A stretch of DNA of 22,000 bases from Hymenoscyphus infarciens (GCA_001414345.1 LLCB01000566.1:1-22000), one strand, 5' to 3'; positions 1 through 10,544 are shown, counted from the stretch's first letter. Numbers and translations are program-made. The notes: generated from the sequence alone by a model not told the origin.

Positions 1-129
1 TAATATACTAAAGAAGGAAAGAGCAGCGAGAGAGGGAGACTAAGAAGTAGCAAAATGCTCTCCTACCTCTTAATAAAGGGCTTAGATAATATAATTATTA
101 AGTTCTACTTTAGCTCGACTTTGTAATTT

Positions 130-164
130 ACGATTTACGATTTACGATTTGCGATTTGCGATTT
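130..164. repeat. 7-bp tandem repeat, five copies
   Basis: Five head-to-tail copies of RCGATTT: the first three read ACGATTT and the last two GCGATTT. The only difference between copies is an A/G transition, as expected from RIP-type mutation or simple drift in a minisatellite. Confidence 0.85.
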
Positions 165-209
165 AGTCGATTCCGACTTTTTGGTGTATCTAGGACGCCC
201 TAACCGCAC

Positions 210-257
210 ACTTGACATAGAATAGACTTAACATAGAATAGACTTAACATGGAATTA
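210..257. repeat. 16-bp tandem repeat, three copies
   Basis: Three adjacent 16-bp units of the form ACTTRACATRGAATAG begin at 210, 226 and 242. The third has drifted at its end. The internal differences are mainly G/A transitions. No function is evident. Confidence 0.8.
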
Positions 258-702
258 CCCTCTATAGATTTCAGACTTTTAACCGTCATTTAAAAAATAG
301 TTTGTTGAGTTAATTAAACTTTAACTTCTCACTCCTAATATCATCGCGTTATTTGCAATAGCAAATTATCATATATCCAAAACCAGAATCTCCTCTCTTA
401 CTACTTTCCGACTAAAGAAAGAGTGAATTTCAACTTCGCCCCACTTGACCCCCTTTCCTTCGCTTGCGGTTGTTTGCAGTTTTCATTCACTCCAATTTAC
501 GTTACTTTCGCGATCGCAAGTTCCACCACTCTTTCCCGTTTTGATGGCTTCTCACCCACTCTCACGCTGAAAAGTAAGCTCTTGCCCATTGACGAAGATG
601 TAACGAAGAGACCTGAAGTCTATACGTGGGAAAGTGAAATCTTCAATGAAACCAAAATACAAAACAATGCATTGCAAAAACCCCTCTTCCTACTCTATCT
701 AC

Positions 703-3700
703 CTACAAGAACATACTCTTCCTATTCCCCTTACCTCCACTTCCACTCCCCCCACTCCCCGTAAAACTATCCAACCTAAACCCCACACCCCCTCCTCCAC
801 TCCCCCCTCCCCTGGCCGCCCGTTCCCTCCAAAGCCTCCCCATCCCCTCCCCATTCTTCCCCGGAACCTTAACTCCCACCAACCTCGCGAAACCCTCCCC
901 CCTCTCAACCAAACCCTCCCAACTCCCCACCTCCCCCACACGTCCATCCTCTAGATAAACAACTCGCTCGGCAACCCTCATCATCTCAAGCGAATGGGAG
1001 ATAACCAGACAACTCATGCTGCGATCTCTATCCATCGCTTTCCTTATCGTAGCCTTGATCGCTGAGGCGTTTATGGAGTCTAAAGCTGAGGTGGCTTCAT
1101 CGAGGATAAGCAACTTAGGACGACGAACGAGGGCGCGGGCGATGCAGATTCTTTGGGCTTGGCCTCCCGAAACGGCTTGCCCACCGTCACCTATTAGGGT
1201 GTTGTAGCCGGAGGGGAGGGACAATATGAAGTCGTGGATTCCGGCGTCGATTGCGGCTTGTGCTGCTTGGGGGAGGTGAGCGAGAGGTGAGGACTCGGGA
1301 AGGCCGTAGAGGATGTTTTGTAGGATTGTCGTAGGAAATAGGAGTGCTTGTTGAGGTACAATTGAAATCTGCGATCGCAAAGTTGGGATGTGTAGGTCTG
1401 AGACGGGGTGGGTGGCGAATGTAAGTGGTGCCGGAGAGGTGGGAGAGGAAGGCACGTCTGGGGGGTAGAGCGAGAGCAGGAGAGCCGTGATCGTACTCTT
1501 TCCCGAGCCTGAAGGTCCTACTAGAGCGGTGCAGGTGCCCGATCCGATTGTCAAGTTGAGGTTCTTGAGTGCTTTTCGCTTCGAAAGGTTAAGTGGGTAT
1601 GTGAAATTCAAGCTCTTAAACTCGATGGGGAAGATATTCGTTATCCTCCTCGTGCCCTCCGTCTCATGTGAAGCGATCGGGAGATTGGCGAGTCGAAGCA
1701 TTTGCGTTGCTGTCGTACGTGAGGAGTTGAGTTGCGGAACAATAGACACCATCCCCGTCGCTCCCCAGATTCCGAATAAAAGGAGGTTGATCACTTGGAA
1801 GAGGGCTGCCACACTGCCCTCCTTTTTCGTAATAAGCACCACGCTGTAGTAAAAGATCAGCGCCGCAGAACAGAGCGAAATCGTATCCGTAACCCCGTAG
1901 CAAAGTCCCGAGTAAACGGCTCGAAGGACACCAGTTTTATACGTAAACTCCGTAGCCTTCCTCTGTTTTTTCAAGAACCAACTTTCTAACCCTAGCGATC
2001 GCACGACGCGAATTCTGGAGAAAGTCTCAACAAAGACGACGTTTGTTTTCGAGGCTGCATCATCGGATTTAGATTCCCATTTCGAAGAAACGTAGTCGAA
2101 CGTCCTGGTAGCAATAAACATCGGTGGCCCACACGCCAAAAAAAGGAGTGTTAATTTCCACGAGATAAGAAATGCCCAAACGAGGGAAATAAAAATCAGC
2201 CAAAAAGCAGTAAACACAGGACCCGCAAACCTGCCCACAATATTTCTCATCTCCTCCGCATTCCGATCCAGACAATCATTCAACTTCCCCGCCGAGTTTT
2301 CCGGTTTCTCAAACCATGCTTTGGGTTGTGACAAAATACGTTTTAGTGCTTCTACTCGGAGAGAGTTAACCCATGCTTCGCCTGAATGTTCTAGGGCGTA
2401 GTGTGTGAAGAACGCAGCGAGGCCGTTGACGATTGCAATTCCGAGGAGGGAGAGGGACCACCTCATTGCGAGGCCGGATTGGTTGACTGTTGCGTAGAAG
2501 GTACTTAGCAACTGACCGAAGAGGAAGGCGAATGCGGGGGTGGAACCGGCTACTATGACGGCCATGAGGAATCCAAAGATGAGTATGATTTTATCTCGCC
2601 AGGCAAGGGTTGTCCAGACGGTTCCGAGGATGGTTTTAAGTGGTGTTTGAGAGGGTTCGTTGTTCTCTGGCTGAGAGGGCTTGATGTGTTCTAGTTTTAC
2701 GAAATGGCTCCGTTGGACCTCGGCCTTTATTTCTGATGGGGGAGGTGGACCTTTGGTTGTGGGTGTCGGTGGAATTTTGGCGGCTTTGGCGATGCTAGGA
2801 TATCTTTGGTTGAAAAGAGAATTCGAACTGCTTGTTTTTCGAGGGGTAGGCAGTGAAGAAACAAGTCGTTCCAGATCCAACATTTCCTGCTTCGAAGGCG
2901 GAGGATGTGTTCCTGCTCGAGCAGATTCCGGGATATGTAAATCCATAGCTCCTTCTCTGGGTTCATTGAGAGGTTCCTTCACAGGTTCCAAGATGTTGGA
3001 ACTGAATACTGTGCTATCACGTCTCTGGTCTGCCTTATCATGCCATAACTCATCCTGCCTCAACAGATTGGCCTGAGCAACTCCCACACCCCAGGAAAAG
3101 CGATTGGTGTTTCGAAAATTCGGTGCTTGCAAGAGACTTTGTGCTTTCGCCTCTGACATGCCAAACAATGCCGAGATTCGATTCTTGTGTTTGTTATCCT
3201 CCCTAATTGACTCATCGAAACTTTCAGCAGTAGGAGAAAGTGGCTCAGAAGCACGTCTGGGCTCTTTATTTATAGGTCTATCGAAATAATCCAACCCAAT
3301 CTCGACAGCTGAAGCTGGGGTATTAGGTCCATTCTGCGGTATGTACGTATAGAATTTCCCCTTGGTATCCTCGGCGAGCTTTTTGCGAAATCCTTCTTGC
3401 ACGACGGAACCTCTCTCAACAACATAAACATAATCGCTATCGTTGATTTGTGCAATGTCGTGTGTAATGATGATTGTCGTTTTTCCCTTCCTCCACGCTC
3501 GAATATTGTTGAGCACTTTCTCGCGACTGGTTTGGTCCAAAGCACTCGTCGATTCATCAAGTATAAGTATCGGCGCATCTCTCAGTCTCGCTCTCGCAAT
3601 GGCGATTCGCTGTTGTTGCCCACCACTCAAGGAAGCCCCATTCGAACCGACAAGTGTTTGAAATCCTTCGGGAAGGAGTGCGATCGTATGACTCAGGTCT

Positions 3701-5329
3701 GCCACTTTCGAAGCGTTCAAAATATCTTCCTTGGTAGCATTCGCCCGTCGACCAAAAGTGATATTCTGCAATATCGTCTCATTGAACAGATGGCTCTCCT
3801 GCGGTGCCAAATAAACGTTCTCGCGAAGCCAGCGCGTATCCAAGTCTGAAATTGACCTTCCGTCGATCAGGATCTTGCCCTCTGACGGTTCATAAAATTT
3901 CAAGAGAAGATTTCCAATCGTGCTCTTCCCAGAACCACTTTTACCCATGACAAAAGTGGTTTGACCAGCTGGGAAGACGAAATTGGTTTTCGTCAGAACT
4001 TGGTGTTGGAGATTGGATGGATACGAAAAGGTGACCTGGATTCATTAGCCTTTCAGATGCAACTTAATGGCATTGGCGACTTACATCTTTAATCTCAATA
4101 TCCCCTTGACAAGTTTCCGGAATCACAGATCCAGATAAAACCCTTTGCTTTGGTCCCTCCTTCACCTGATTCATCATTACTTTCAAAGTCTGACCAGCAG
4201 ACATCCCCTTCGTCAAGACCAACCACTGGGGCAAAATAATTTCGATAGCCTGCATACCATACAAACAAGCATAGAAAGTCGTAAGTACATGCCCAGGATC
4301 GAGACCTTTGCGAACCAAGGTAAGTCCATACCAGTAACCCTCGACGAACAGAGCAATGATGAGGAACTTGGTGAACCCAAATTGTACGGCGTTTGCGCGA
4401 GCCTGGACGAGATATTTCGAAGCGACATCTCGGATGGTCGTGTAGTACTGCCATACCTCGCGCTCTCGTCCGTTGAAAGCTTTGACGACGTTGATGGCAT
4501 TGATGGCGTTATTCGAATACTTCGAAGCTTTCGCAAGTTCCGCCTTTTGAGCTTCAATTGCAGGCGCGAGACCCCTCGAGAGCCAAGTCAAGATAGTTCC
4601 CGCAAAGAGAATAGTAGCGACAACAACCAAAGTAAGTTTCCACGAGTAGAAAAACGCAACACCAAGCGCAATAAGAGACCCCGCAACCTCCGTAAACAAA
4701 AACCCCAAAGGTTGCGAAACCGCCATCTGCAACTCCCGAATTTGCCTAAAAACATGTTAGCTTTAAATTCGATAGTAAGAGGGAGAAACAAACGTCTGTA
4801 TCCGGATCAACAAACTCCCAATCCCCTCCCCCCTCAAATCGTACCACTCAACATCCTTCTCCAGCAACGCATCACTAACCCCCTCCCTCGCCCCCTTAGC
4901 CTGCAACTCCCCAAACACCATCCAAGAGCTCAAACTGGCACCCTGCACCACCCACGCTCCCGCCCCCAAAATCGCAAGCGCAATACTCCAGCCCGAAACG
5001 CGATGAATAAGTTGTTCCCCGGTCAATCGCCCACCTCCGTACTGGGTGATATTCGAGAACACCCTTCCGTAGATAATCGCAGCAACAGGCTGAGGCGCAC
5101 CGGCTCCAATGGAGGAAAGAATCGCGATGGCCATTGAGAGGGTATGTTTTCTCTGTGTGAAGACGAATAGAGAGCCCCATGTTGCTTTTATCTCGCCCTG
5201 ACTTCTCCCCAAATCAGACTCGTTTGAATTCAGACCCCCATCTTTTTCCTGCGAATCTATATCAATAGCGACAAAGCGATCGTGGGTGTAATGTTCATCA
5301 GAAGAACCGTTGCTCATTAAAGCTGCCAT
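703..5329 (-). CDS. ste6: Ste6-type full-size ABC transporter (a-factor-like pheromone exporter)
   Basis: Three exons on the minus strand: 5329-4794, 4745-4085 and 4035-703, with introns of 48 and 49 nt. The joined frame is 1509 codons. Layout is TMD1-NBD1-TMD2-NBD2. NBD1 has Walker A GKSGSGKST (430-438), signature LSGGQ (535-539) and Walker B ILILDES (555-561). NBD2 has GPSGSGKST (1239-1247), VSGGQ (1354-1358) and LLILDEA (1374-1380). Both TMDs carry SWKLT (about 213 and 1024), common in the ABCB/Ste6 class. The NBD1 stretch around WRKGKTTIIITHD resembles yeast Ste6, which exports the farnesylated a-factor peptide at the plasma membrane. Both ATP sites look intact. It is longer than yeast Ste6 (1290 aa) because of a roughly 230-residue Ser/Pro-rich linker after NBD1 and a Gly/Arg-rich C-terminal tail. 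It could instead be a multidrug ABCB paralogue. The start is the first ATG of the frame. PBDC1 lies upstream on the same strand, 687 bp away. Confidence 0.9.
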
Positions 5330-6016
5330 CGTGAAGTGACCAACACGGTGGTCGTATCAAGAAAAAAGTGGTATCGAGAATCGTGCAAGGATTTCGGAGA
5401 ATTCATAGCAAAAGTATGTACTTGGTGGAGGTGGTATCAAAGCCATGATAATATTAAAGAATGAATTTGCTTCAGGAAGGTGCAAGTGGCGATTGAGGAT
5501 TTTCTTGATATTGTTCTCGGGAAGTGACAATGAAAAACGGCAGCATCGGCACTCGGGGAGTCCGCTACATTCACAGGATGCGAAAAATTTCAAGAACAAA
5601 GGAAAGGGAAAGGAAATGTAATTTTATTTGACCTGGACCTTGAGATAAGCTTATTTTCTCGAGACGCCACCCTTGATGGTAGGTCGAGACAATAAAATTT
5701 AGATAATCTGATTTTTGTTTGGTTAAAGAGAACCTTCACATCATTCACAACTTTATGGGGGATTCGGCAACTTTGCAAGAACTCTTTTCATTTTGGTTCG
5801 CGCTGACGAATCTAGATTGTCGAGCAAAGTAAATTCTGGAGGTCGAACAAGCCACTTGGTAGGTATTTCACCACGAAAATTCATCTTCGGGTGAAATGAC
5901 TCCAGGCTTGTATGTGGTCCTTGGAAGTAAACTTGCAGCAGACATTATCTGCAGCAAGACTTCCCAATCCTAGGCAATATGATACAGAAAAAATGTCGTC
6001 GAAAATATTCGGGGTA
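5330..6016. other. Intergenic region between two tandem minus-strand genes
   Basis: These 687 bases separate the start of the ABC transporter from the stop of PBDC1 and should hold the transporter's promoter and the 3' untranslated region of PBDC1. Open frames here are short and unrecognisable. I see no repeat, clear TATA box or RNA gene. Confidence 0.6.
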
Positions 6017-6678
6017 TCATGATTTGGCCTCCTCAGTCTTCGCAGCTCCTCCCTCCTTTTGGTTGGCCTCGTAAATCCAGTCATTTAAACCACTGCGGTT
6101 TCTCGCGATTTCGATGGCATAAAACTGCATTCGAGGGACTAATATATTTCGTCAGCACTGCTCTCCGCGCGGAAGGCCTGGGTTGGCATACCAAATATCG
6201 TCTCATCCTGACCGTATTCCCATTTAGGGTTACCTCTCATCATTGTGCCAAAGTTATAATCATCGACCTTGTTCTCGTACGTCATCATGAACTTTCGCCA
6301 TCGCTCCTTGCCCGTCTTGCTCTTCATCTCGTCCTCGTCGATTGTCTTTGCGGGATCAAACTCGGGGAAATCGGCCATTAGATGTTCGTAGATCTCGTCA
6401 TCCAACTTTGTGAGTCTCAGTTTCGAGCCGGGGACTTTCTCGAGGATGGCCCAGTATGTGGACATGTGTTGGACGACTGGTGGTGGGGTTAGTGGCGGGG
6501 TAAATTATGACGCAGAGGGAAAGGTTTCGTACCTTTGACGGCGAATTGTTTCTCGATCTGCGTTTGTATTAGAGTAAGAACAATATACTCGATATGCGCA
6601 GTATGTGACAGGACATTTTCTTACATCCTCGAAGTTGTCTGCCTTTTCAGGGTCAAAGCCTGGTGGAGGGGCTGCCAT
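6017..6678 (-). CDS. PBDC1 / YPL225W (Chp1) family protein, eEF1A biogenesis chaperone
   Basis: Four exons: 6678-6625, 6557-6533, 6476-6192 and 6138-6017, with introns of 67, 56 and 53 nt. The sum is 486 nt, giving 161 aa. The protein opens MAAPPPGFDPEKADNFEDIE and carries the family signatures YWAILEKVPGSKLRLTKLDD, KERWRKF, DYNFGT and RMQFYAIEIARNRSGLNDWI, which track yeast YPL225W through its length (146 aa there). The family is called polysaccharide biosynthesis domain-containing in databases, but the yeast member (Chp1) is reported as a ribosome-linked chaperone that helps fold eEF1A, so a cytosolic translation-support role is expected. The start ATG has an AAAATGG context, and the micro-exon of 25 nt is required to keep the frame. 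The last intron is certain because reading through it loses the conserved C-terminus. The Lys/Glu-rich tail is extra to the fold. Confidence 0.95.
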
Positions 6679-7507
6679 TTTATTGTAGGTGAAGGGGTAT
6701 GTATTATCGCAAAGGATATCTGGAGGTAGATTTAGTCGTATATTAGATGTAGCAGGTGTCGGGTATGTCTGGAAGTCTGAAATGAATGTTTCTGTAGTGG
6801 CAGAGCCAAAGGCTTTAAGGTGGCCGGCGCGTTGTGGAAGAAGGAAAATGATGCTTCTCCCGACTTCGAGAAGCCGCCCGAAGGCCCGAAGGCGACGGTT
6901 GCCAAGACCTTCGGATCAATTATCGGCCCGTATTTTCAAGCCATCCGAATCTGAGCCAACGTCGGGTCCCGTCCATCCTTCTCTCAACACCACGACCACC
7001 GCCTTCTTTTATCTCCTCCCGCTAAAACTTAACCACCTATATGCCAAGAGCATACCTGTCCATGAGACCTAGGGATTTTGTCTCCAAATCGATTCTTCCA
7101 AGGCACCTCTGGTCCTCTCATATCTAAAGTGTACGGTGTACTCGTACCGGGACCACAGGCGACACATTGTCATGTATATGGGAGTGAGACTATGATGGAT
7201 TTTCCCTTCCTCATCGTGGGTGTAGCGTTGAGCCATAGCTCAACTTCAATTTCGAGCTTTATAAAGATAGAGGCATTGAGAGGAAAAAGTTTCACCTTTA
7301 TCACAGCTGGAGTCAGACGTTGTGAAGCTATTTCCATCATAGTTCTTGATAGGGATAGTTTCTACATGGGTAAGGTTGTGGCAAATATATGATGGCGCTG
7401 TGTTCCATTTTTTGGAGTGGTGGCAGAGAATATAGGTAATATCCAGCTAGGTCTCCTCATCGCTCCTTCCTCATAAGACTTCATACTGAGCAACTTTCGA
7501 GGTAGGC

Positions 7508-7543
7508 AGACTAGACACCAGACTAGACACCAGACTAGACACC
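7508..7543. repeat. 12-bp tandem repeat, three copies, followed by a G run
   Basis: Three perfect copies of AGACTAGACACC are followed by a partial fourth copy and an uninterrupted run of G at about 7550-7557. No gene overlaps. Confidence 0.9.
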
Positions 7544-7771
7544 AGACCAGGGGGGGGTATTGTAGCAATTCATCACTACCCGACTCTGCTCGCTGGTTCA
7601 AGACGAGGAAAATCAATTGCATTATCCCAAACGACTATAGGTAGAATGGAATGACCAACCTAATTGTTGCTACTATTTTCCTAATACAGAAGAGAAAGGA
7701 CCCCTCTGATGGTGGCAGGAAAGAGAAACACTTATATACGACCATGTAGTGCTTTCCCTTTCCCTCTGCAG

Positions 7772-8004
7772 GTGTTGAAAGGGTCTGTCCATGGCTCCTT
7801 CCCTCTGTAAGTGTTAAAAGGGTCTGTCCATGGCTCCTTCCCTCTGCAAGTATTGAAAGGGTCTATTCATGGCTCCTTCCCTCTGCAAGTGTTGAAATGG
7901 TCTGTTCATGGCTCCTTCCCTCTGCAAGTATTGAAAGGGTCTATTCATGGCTCCTTCCCTCTGCAAGTGTTGAAATGGTCTGTTCATGGCTCCTTCCCTC
8001 TGTT
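7772..8004. repeat. 39-bp minisatellite, six copies
   Basis: Units start at 7772, 7811, 7850, 7889, 7928 and 7967. Each contains TGGCTCCTTCCCTCTG and a GTRTTRAAA block. Copies 3-4 and 5-6 form an identical 78-bp dimer repeated twice, so the last expansion copied two units together. Because 39 is a multiple of three, several frames stay open across it and give spurious repetitive ORFs. It lies about 300 bp upstream of the proposed start of the plus-strand gene. Confidence 0.93.
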
Positions 8005-8049
8005 CCCCAACTGTCCTGTCCCCTCCCCTCCCCTTGTTGCGTCACCCAA

Positions 8050-8086
8050 CTGGCAGTCTGCAGTCTGGCAGTCTGGCAGTCTGGCA
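8050..8086. repeat. Short tandem repeat of CTGGCAGT
   Basis: About four imperfect head-to-tail copies of an 8-bp unit, CTGGCAGT, one of them shortened. It is part of the minisatellite-rich leader of the downstream gene. Confidence 0.8.
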
Positions 8087-8136
8087 CCTTGGGAATCCTC
8101 ACCCGCCAGCTTCCTCTATGCCTTCGCCCTCTTCTC

Positions 8137-8166
8137 CATCCCATCCCATCCCATCCCATCCCATCC
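8137..8166. repeat. CATCC pentamer repeat, six copies
   Basis: Six perfect copies of CATCC in a pyrimidine-rich stretch, probably within the promoter or 5' untranslated region of the 657-aa gene. Length variation between strains would be expected. Confidence 0.9.
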
Positions 8167-8192
8167 CAACCACAACAACCCTCAACCCTCAA

Positions 8193-8234
8193 CCCAAATT
8201 CACCAACCCTCATCCCAAATTCACCAACCCTCAC
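8193..8234. repeat. 21-bp direct repeat, two copies
   Basis: Two adjacent 21-bp copies beginning CCCAAATTCACCAACCCTCA at 8193 and 8214; the second differs only in its last base. They lie about 65 bp upstream of the proposed first exon-intron junction of the next gene. Confidence 0.85.
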
Positions 8235-8297
8235 CTTTGCTCTGAAGACAGCATCGCGCACTCAATTGGCCACCTGACCCACGCACCACACTGCACC

Positions 8298-10544
8298 AGT
8301 AAGTATTGATATCCAAGAGTCACCCCCCAACAGTTGCATGCAGCACGCAGGCGCGTTATAGAGGTTTTCTACTAATCTCTTTTCAAGTGCCACCCCAGCG
8401 TCGCTCGTTGATCGAGTCCCTTCGAGCAGACTCTCCCTTTGGAACTCCAAGCATCTCGTCAACCTTTCGAGTCCCGCCAATTGAAGAGTCGACCGATGGA
8501 CCTACCACCTCCACCAACACCTCCACCCCCACCCCCAAGCCCAAGCCCAAGCAAAAGCCCAAGCTGCCCAACCCCCAATCTATCAACTTGCGACTCCGTA
8601 GTGCCACCTCTGACAAGGAGAAGAAGCGCATAGGCAAGATCCGCAGGGCCATTAAGGAAAAGCTCGGTCTGTCGAAACTCAATCCCTGGGACGCCAGAGA
8701 AGACCCAGAACCAGCGTTTGAGCGAAGCAATGATTTCATGGTTGTTACCGACATCCCAAGCCGACCAACGGCCTACATCCAGATCCCCCCAAATCTAGAC
8801 AAGGAGTCCTACAACCAAACTCTCTTTTCTTTACCCGCACCCATTCGCCGAAGAATATATGGCTTTTGCTTCCCTGTCGAGAATCGTAAAATCACCCTCT
8901 CTCCTTACTATGCAACCAAAAATGTTTGGGAGCATGACCATTTCGCGAATGCTTGGGATATTCTGGAAGACGTCATGGGAGGGCTCGCGTCGTTTCGTTT
9001 GCTTCGCAAGGATCTATACACGTTCTTCTGGAGCGAATACCACTTTCACGTCACCATAACTGCCTTCAGTGGTCCACACGTCTCCCCTTTGTCACACACC
9101 TGGTTGTATGAGCATCTATCCTGTGTCCAGGCCCTCACGATTGAGGTGGATTATACTCGCTTTGGTGGTAGCTGTGTCAGACAGGCCCCGGTCTACGGTT
9201 ATAACATGGACAAGGAAGACAAGCTCTTGACGGATATCTTCAATGGCTTGGCTACACGATTTGATGGATCAACAATTTGGGAGTTGAACGTTCTTTGCCG
9301 ACGCTACGCTGGATTCCAGCCATATAACGATAAGGAGTTTGTGACAAGGTTTGGCAAAGATCCAGGTAAGAAAAACTTGCTCTCTCCCGAATGCACCTGC
9401 CATCTTGGTATATTGTTCGAGAAGATTTAGAAGAGTGAGGAAGTCAATTTCCTCATTCTCCCAGATCTTCTCGAACAATAACTTCAAATAACCCAAACCA
9501 TCTCGCACGATGACCAAATCTAACCATGGCACAGTTCCTTACTGTCCAGAATCTGTCCTTCAGCTTTCCGACGCCATATGTAATCTGGCAGACAGACTTC
9601 ACAAACTACGCATTGTCGCATACCCTCTGGGCTACTCCCGCCTTCTCCTCAATGCAATGTTTGCAAAGGGATTCAAGGAACCAAGAGTGATCGAGCCTGA
9701 CGAATCAATCTGGCCCGCAAATCTCCCAACTATACTCCCATCTCCATATGAACCCGAGGTGATTTCCACTATAAAAACCAGCAAAGAACCCGAGGAACTA
9801 ACGGCTGTCGAAAAAACAACGCCTACCACCCCTTCGACCTACAAGCTGAACCTGAAGCGTAATTCCAGTCTGGTAGAGGAGTTTGAAAACGAGCTTCAGA
9901 GATACACGTCGTCGTCTTCATCAAACTATACGTCCGTCGAAAACACACTCGTCGAGCAATTGGAAGAAAAGATGCTAGCAGGAGGCTTTACGCTTGCAGA
10001 CCACGCTAGAAGATACATGGATCTTGTTCCTGCCTTTTCGTCTTCTAGCGAATCTACGGATGATTTACTCTCAAGCCAAGGTTCTCAATACGGTTCTCAA
10101 TACGGTTCTCAATACAGCCCTGCGACGCCACGTTTCCAGAATTTCGGCGATCTTTTGAATGTTGAGGATACGCGTGAGAGATCTTCTTCAGTAAAAAAGG
10201 GTGTTAGATTTGATCGTCTCGTTGCTGAATCACCCCCCGACCGACTTCCTACACCGAATACCATGAATGCTCTCAATGAGAAGGATCCCGCTTTCCTGCG
10301 TAGTTTGAGCGCGATGCGTGGTGGGAGTGGTGTTACTTCACCAACTTCACCAGATAATTCTGATTCTAGATGTCCTACTCCGCCGCGGATTATGCATCGT
10401 TCGACCTCTGTTCAGGGACCACGACGCACGAGTTTCGAGTTCACACCGCATCGGTCGACTACTAGTATGAGCATGGCGAATTTGAGACATGGGAGTTTGA
10501 GGCAAAAGTGTTCTAGTTTTTTTAATAAGATTCGGAGTCCTTGA
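8298..10544 (+). CDS. Unknown fungal protein with an F-box/2EXR-like core; split start codon
   Basis: Proposed coding exons are 8298 (only the A of ATG), 8388-9365 and 9550-10544, summing to 1974 nt and 657 aa. The first intron (8299-8387) has donor GTAAGT, branch point TACTAAT (8370-8376) and acceptor TTTCAAG. Splicing builds CACC-ATG-CC, an ideal start context. Unspliced, this frame has no ATG before 8738. The second intron (9366-9549) is 184 nt, with CTAAC at 9520-9524. Residues 40-100 are Pro/Lys-rich, then basic. Residues 148-163 (SLPAPIRRRIYGFCFP) and 203-221 (FRLLRKDLYTFFW...) resemble the small helical/strand cores of fungal F-box-like and 2EXR proteins, an inference from motif shape. 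The C-terminal half is Ser/Thr-rich with a GSQY repeat near residue 505. I do not know its function. A model with two separate genes is possible but needs a stop inside the second intron. Confidence 0.75.
8299..8387 (+). other. Start-codon-splitting intron
   Basis: 89-nt intron with donor GTAAGT at 8299, branch point TACTAAT at 8370-8376 and acceptor CAAG ending at 8387. All three are strong signals for this genome. It would separate the A of the start codon from TG at 8388-8389. No transcript data are available here. Confidence 0.75.
9411..9480 (+). repeat. Near-perfect hairpin (inverted repeat) inside an intron
   Basis: Arms 9411-9440 and 9451-9480 are 30 nt each around a 10-nt centre (AAGTCAATTT). 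The outer 16 positions pair perfectly (TATTGTTCGAGAAGAT against ATCTTCTCGAACAATA). Of the inner 14, four differ, and all four are transitions; two of these would still form G-U pairs in RNA. The centre can pair further, leaving a loop of about 4 nt. It lies wholly within the proposed 184-nt second intron of the 657-aa gene. Confidence 0.9.
10080..10115 (+). repeat. 12-bp in-frame coding repeat (GSQY), three copies
   Basis: Three copies of GGTTCTCAATAC inside the last exon of the 657-aa gene encode Gly-Ser-Gln-Tyr three times. Copy-number change would keep the frame. Confidence 0.9.

Larger units (their letters stand above)
1..702. other. AT-rich flank with short tandem repeats, no gene
   Basis: I see no gene here. 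The first 420 bases are AT-rich and carry two small tandem repeats, listed separately. Bases 423-702 hold only open frames with no recognisable domain, lying just beyond the 3' end of the ABC transporter gene, so part may be its 3' untranslated region and terminator. Confidence 0.6.
6679..8297. other. Divergent intergenic region, repeat-rich on its right half
   Basis: This is the shared upstream region of PBDC1 (minus) and the 657-aa gene (plus). Bases 6679-7500 hold open frames of up to about 127 codons with no recognisable domain and no coherent splice model, so I call no gene. From 7508 onward it is packed with tandem repeats, then a pyrimidine-rich stretch (about 8000-8240), as is common just upstream of fungal transcription starts. 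It probably contains the 5' untranslated region of the plus-strand gene. Confidence 0.6.

Noticed and set aside
4145..5137. 330-codon plus-strand open frame opposite the ABC transporter
   Set aside because: It lies antisense to two transporter exons and crosses both sides of the 4746-4793 intron. The translation is Arg/Pro/Asn-rich with no domain, so it is a shadow frame.
7078..7392. 104-codon plus-strand open frame between PBDC1 and the minisatellite
   Set aside because: It has no ATG at its start, no recognisable motif and no convincing splice partners.
7811..8309. Several repetitive plus-strand open frames (for example 7811-8245, 7986-8309)
   Set aside because: They arise from the 39-bp minisatellite, whose length is a multiple of three, and from other simple repeats. 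The frame from 7986 does run into the proposed first exon, but its ATGs have poor context compared with the spliced CACCATGCC.
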